Origin: Lycium barbarum
Lineage: Eukaryota; Streptophyta; Magnoliopsida; Solanales; Solanaceae
Length of the DNA: 64,000 nucleotides
Assembly: GCF_019175385.1 (NCBI RefSeq)
Contig: NC_083344.1
Coordinates: forward strand, 2,952,965-3,016,964
Reading direction: 5' to 3'
Shown piece by piece: positions 62,163 through 64,000 of this stretch. Position numbers and translations under genes: made by a program. The notes below the pieces were generated by a model. It saw only the letters and a list, made by a program, of their open reading frames with translations, was not told the DNA's origin and ran no database searches. The stretch's first letter is position 1. Every line of letters starts with the position of its first letter.

Positions 62163-64000
62163 GGTTAATTAATATTTCAGTTCCTGTAATTTTTTTTAAT
62201 ATTGACTCGAATAAATTCATCTTAACCCCTTAAACTTTAGGGCATCATTTGGTTCAAAACAATTTATATATGCGGGAATTAGTACCACAAAGATTAAATT
62301 ATAATACAAGGATGGTAATACGGGGATCACTGTGCATGGATTAATTCTTTTTAAATGTTTTGGTTTTGTTTTTCTGGTTAAGAACGTTTGGTTATCATAT
62401 TTAGAAGAGCAAAATATCTTATTTATTCAAAAATTACTACTATAAATTCTACTCAAGGACAAAGAAAAAGAAAAATGTAAAGAATAAGTAACTAGTATTC
62501 CTTCGAGTGGTTTGCTTCATCTGGGATAACAAGGACAATTATCAAATGCGTTAACTGTATCGGCTAAAATACATATTAACCATAAATCTGGAGGTTTCTC
62601 TGCTTTTCTAGGAAAAAGATAGAAGCATGACTGATGAGGTTATTTTTGTTGTTTAATTATAAATGTAAAATCTTATTGTTTCATATTCTACCGCGCATAG
62701 AATAGTACCTAATTTTCTTCATAATTTATGTAAGTATTATTCACGAAGAAAAATAAAATACTAACCAAAAAATGTATAGGCTATGATGAGTTTTATACAC
62801 GGATTACTTCTTCTCGTAATGAAAGTGTTTCCTAATGTTATCCACTTCACTGCTCTGTCTAATATGTATTTGCCGTAAATCCGTTTCCTTTTCAATTTTT
62901 AATTGTTTTATTTCAAATTAATAGAATTTCTAAATCATTTTTGCTTTTCTTTTCCATTTATTGAGAAATCAGTAGGTGTTACAGACAATTACCATTTTTT
63001 TTTTTTTGGTCAAGACAATTACCCTTTTTTTTGGTCAAGACAATTACCGATTAATTAGAAGCAATATAGTTCTTCTGGACATATAGTTCTCTTTATACAT
63101 CTTCCAAATAGAATTACGATAGTCTCAGCTCCAATGATGTCTGCTCCAGTACTTCAACGGCCCTTTTGCTTAATGCCACGTTGATGAAAGAACTTTAAAT
63201 GAGTAAATACTCACCGAACATATATTGTATATACACCAAATCAATGTAATTTACCCTGGTTAAGTGATTTAATGAAGTGAATATATACATAAATTAATCA
63301 TGGTTATATACGTGATAGTCGTATATATTGAAATACATGTCATAACATCCATTAGTTCGGTGTAAACACTCAGTATAAATAAGTTTTTACCCTTTTAACG
63401 GCTAGATTCATTTTTTATATTAATAAAATATTCTTTACATGATATATTTGTGACTTGTATTTATTTCATTTTCTAGTAATATATTTTCTGTTAAAAGAAA
63501 AAAAAAGTGGGATAATAGTATACATGGTCAAGATCTCGTCAGCTTCTTCTCTATTCCACGCCACACCCACGCACTTCATTTTTTTTCTTCAGCCTTAGAT
63601 CTTTCTTCACACATACGGTGTGTTAGCCGTGTTCACAAAAATTTAGTAATTTTTGTTCATACCTAGTATATAAATTAAAATATTCATTAAATACTTTTAA
63701 ATATTGTCTATAATATCTCTATAAAAACACAAAACTTCAAATTCTGAATTCGTCTTTGCCCGCATTCACAAACCTCTGTAAACATCAAGCAAGTGTAGTC
63801 TGAAAATCTAACTAATGAATTTAATTCTACACTGAATTCTTATCCAATTTTCAAACAGATTCAATGATCAAAACTACTAAATCTGGAGGATTTGCACAAA
63901 ACACTTCCTTAGGCCTGGTGTTTTGATATTCAATAAATCTTAATTCAATTGAGTTTTCAAATACACCAATTTTTTTTCTCCTTGGACCTCATGCGCATGA
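62163..64000 (-). repeat. Right arm of large inverted repeat (partner 17,130-19,850)
   Basis: Matches the left arm in reverse orientation up to the end of the window, so the arm probably continues beyond it. It lacks the hAT element at 17,641-18,950. About 62,220-62,500 has no counterpart and may be another small insertion. No gene. Confidence 0.7.

Overview
This is plant nuclear DNA, almost certainly from a nightshade (Solanaceae). The pointers are a 5'-truncated TS-type SINE with a (CAA)n end and an 18-bp target duplication, a tRNA-derived SINE, LTRs that begin TGTCACGACCC, Stowaway and hAT MITEs, and foldback elements with 'GGTCAAATATACCCC'-like ends. The DNA is AT-rich and repeat-dominated. 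No complete host gene is visible.

Genic remnant (about 2.8-5.9 kb, minus strand). Two exons joined by a clean phase-0 intron, plus a separate C-terminal coding piece, match the plant TPR family MS5/POLLENLESS3/SULFUR DEFICIENCY-INDUCED. The 5' exons are not in the window. A Mutator-like element of about 1.2 kb sits inside the last coding part, so I read the locus as a pseudogene or a transposon-disrupted gene.

Repeat architecture. The window is built from old segments repeated in both orientations. Inverted copies pair 6.1-8.3 with 55.4-56.5 kb, 8.3-11.6 with 57.3-58.8 kb, and 17.1-19.9 with 62.2-64.0 kb. A younger direct tandem duplication joins 19.4-23.0 and 23.2-28.8 kb. Many elements are present in one copy and absent from its partner, so insertion sites can be read to the base: hAT elements with 8-bp TSDs, foldback/MULE elements with 7-10-bp TSDs, and solo LTRs with 5-bp TSDs.

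Central retrotransposon block (28.7-54 kb). A MULE with TIRs of about 300 bp (28,687-44,041) contains a Ty3/gypsy chromovirus (Tekay/Del-like, C-terminal chromodomain) in an unusual three-LTR form: LTR, complete interior, LTR, half interior, partial LTR. The whole 14.5 kb is bounded by one 5-bp TSD, GGTAC. Its pol frame is intact but gag is frameshifted. Next to it lies a second chromovirus (44,492-53,964) whose gag-pol is one uninterrupted frame carrying nine in-frame stops and no frameshift. Both have initiator-tRNA-Met type primer sites, C-rich (polypurine-complement) tracts, and the same short palindrome beside the tract.

The rest is AT-rich spacer and MITE debris. Most small ORFs here fall in LTRs or simple repeats and were not accepted as genes.
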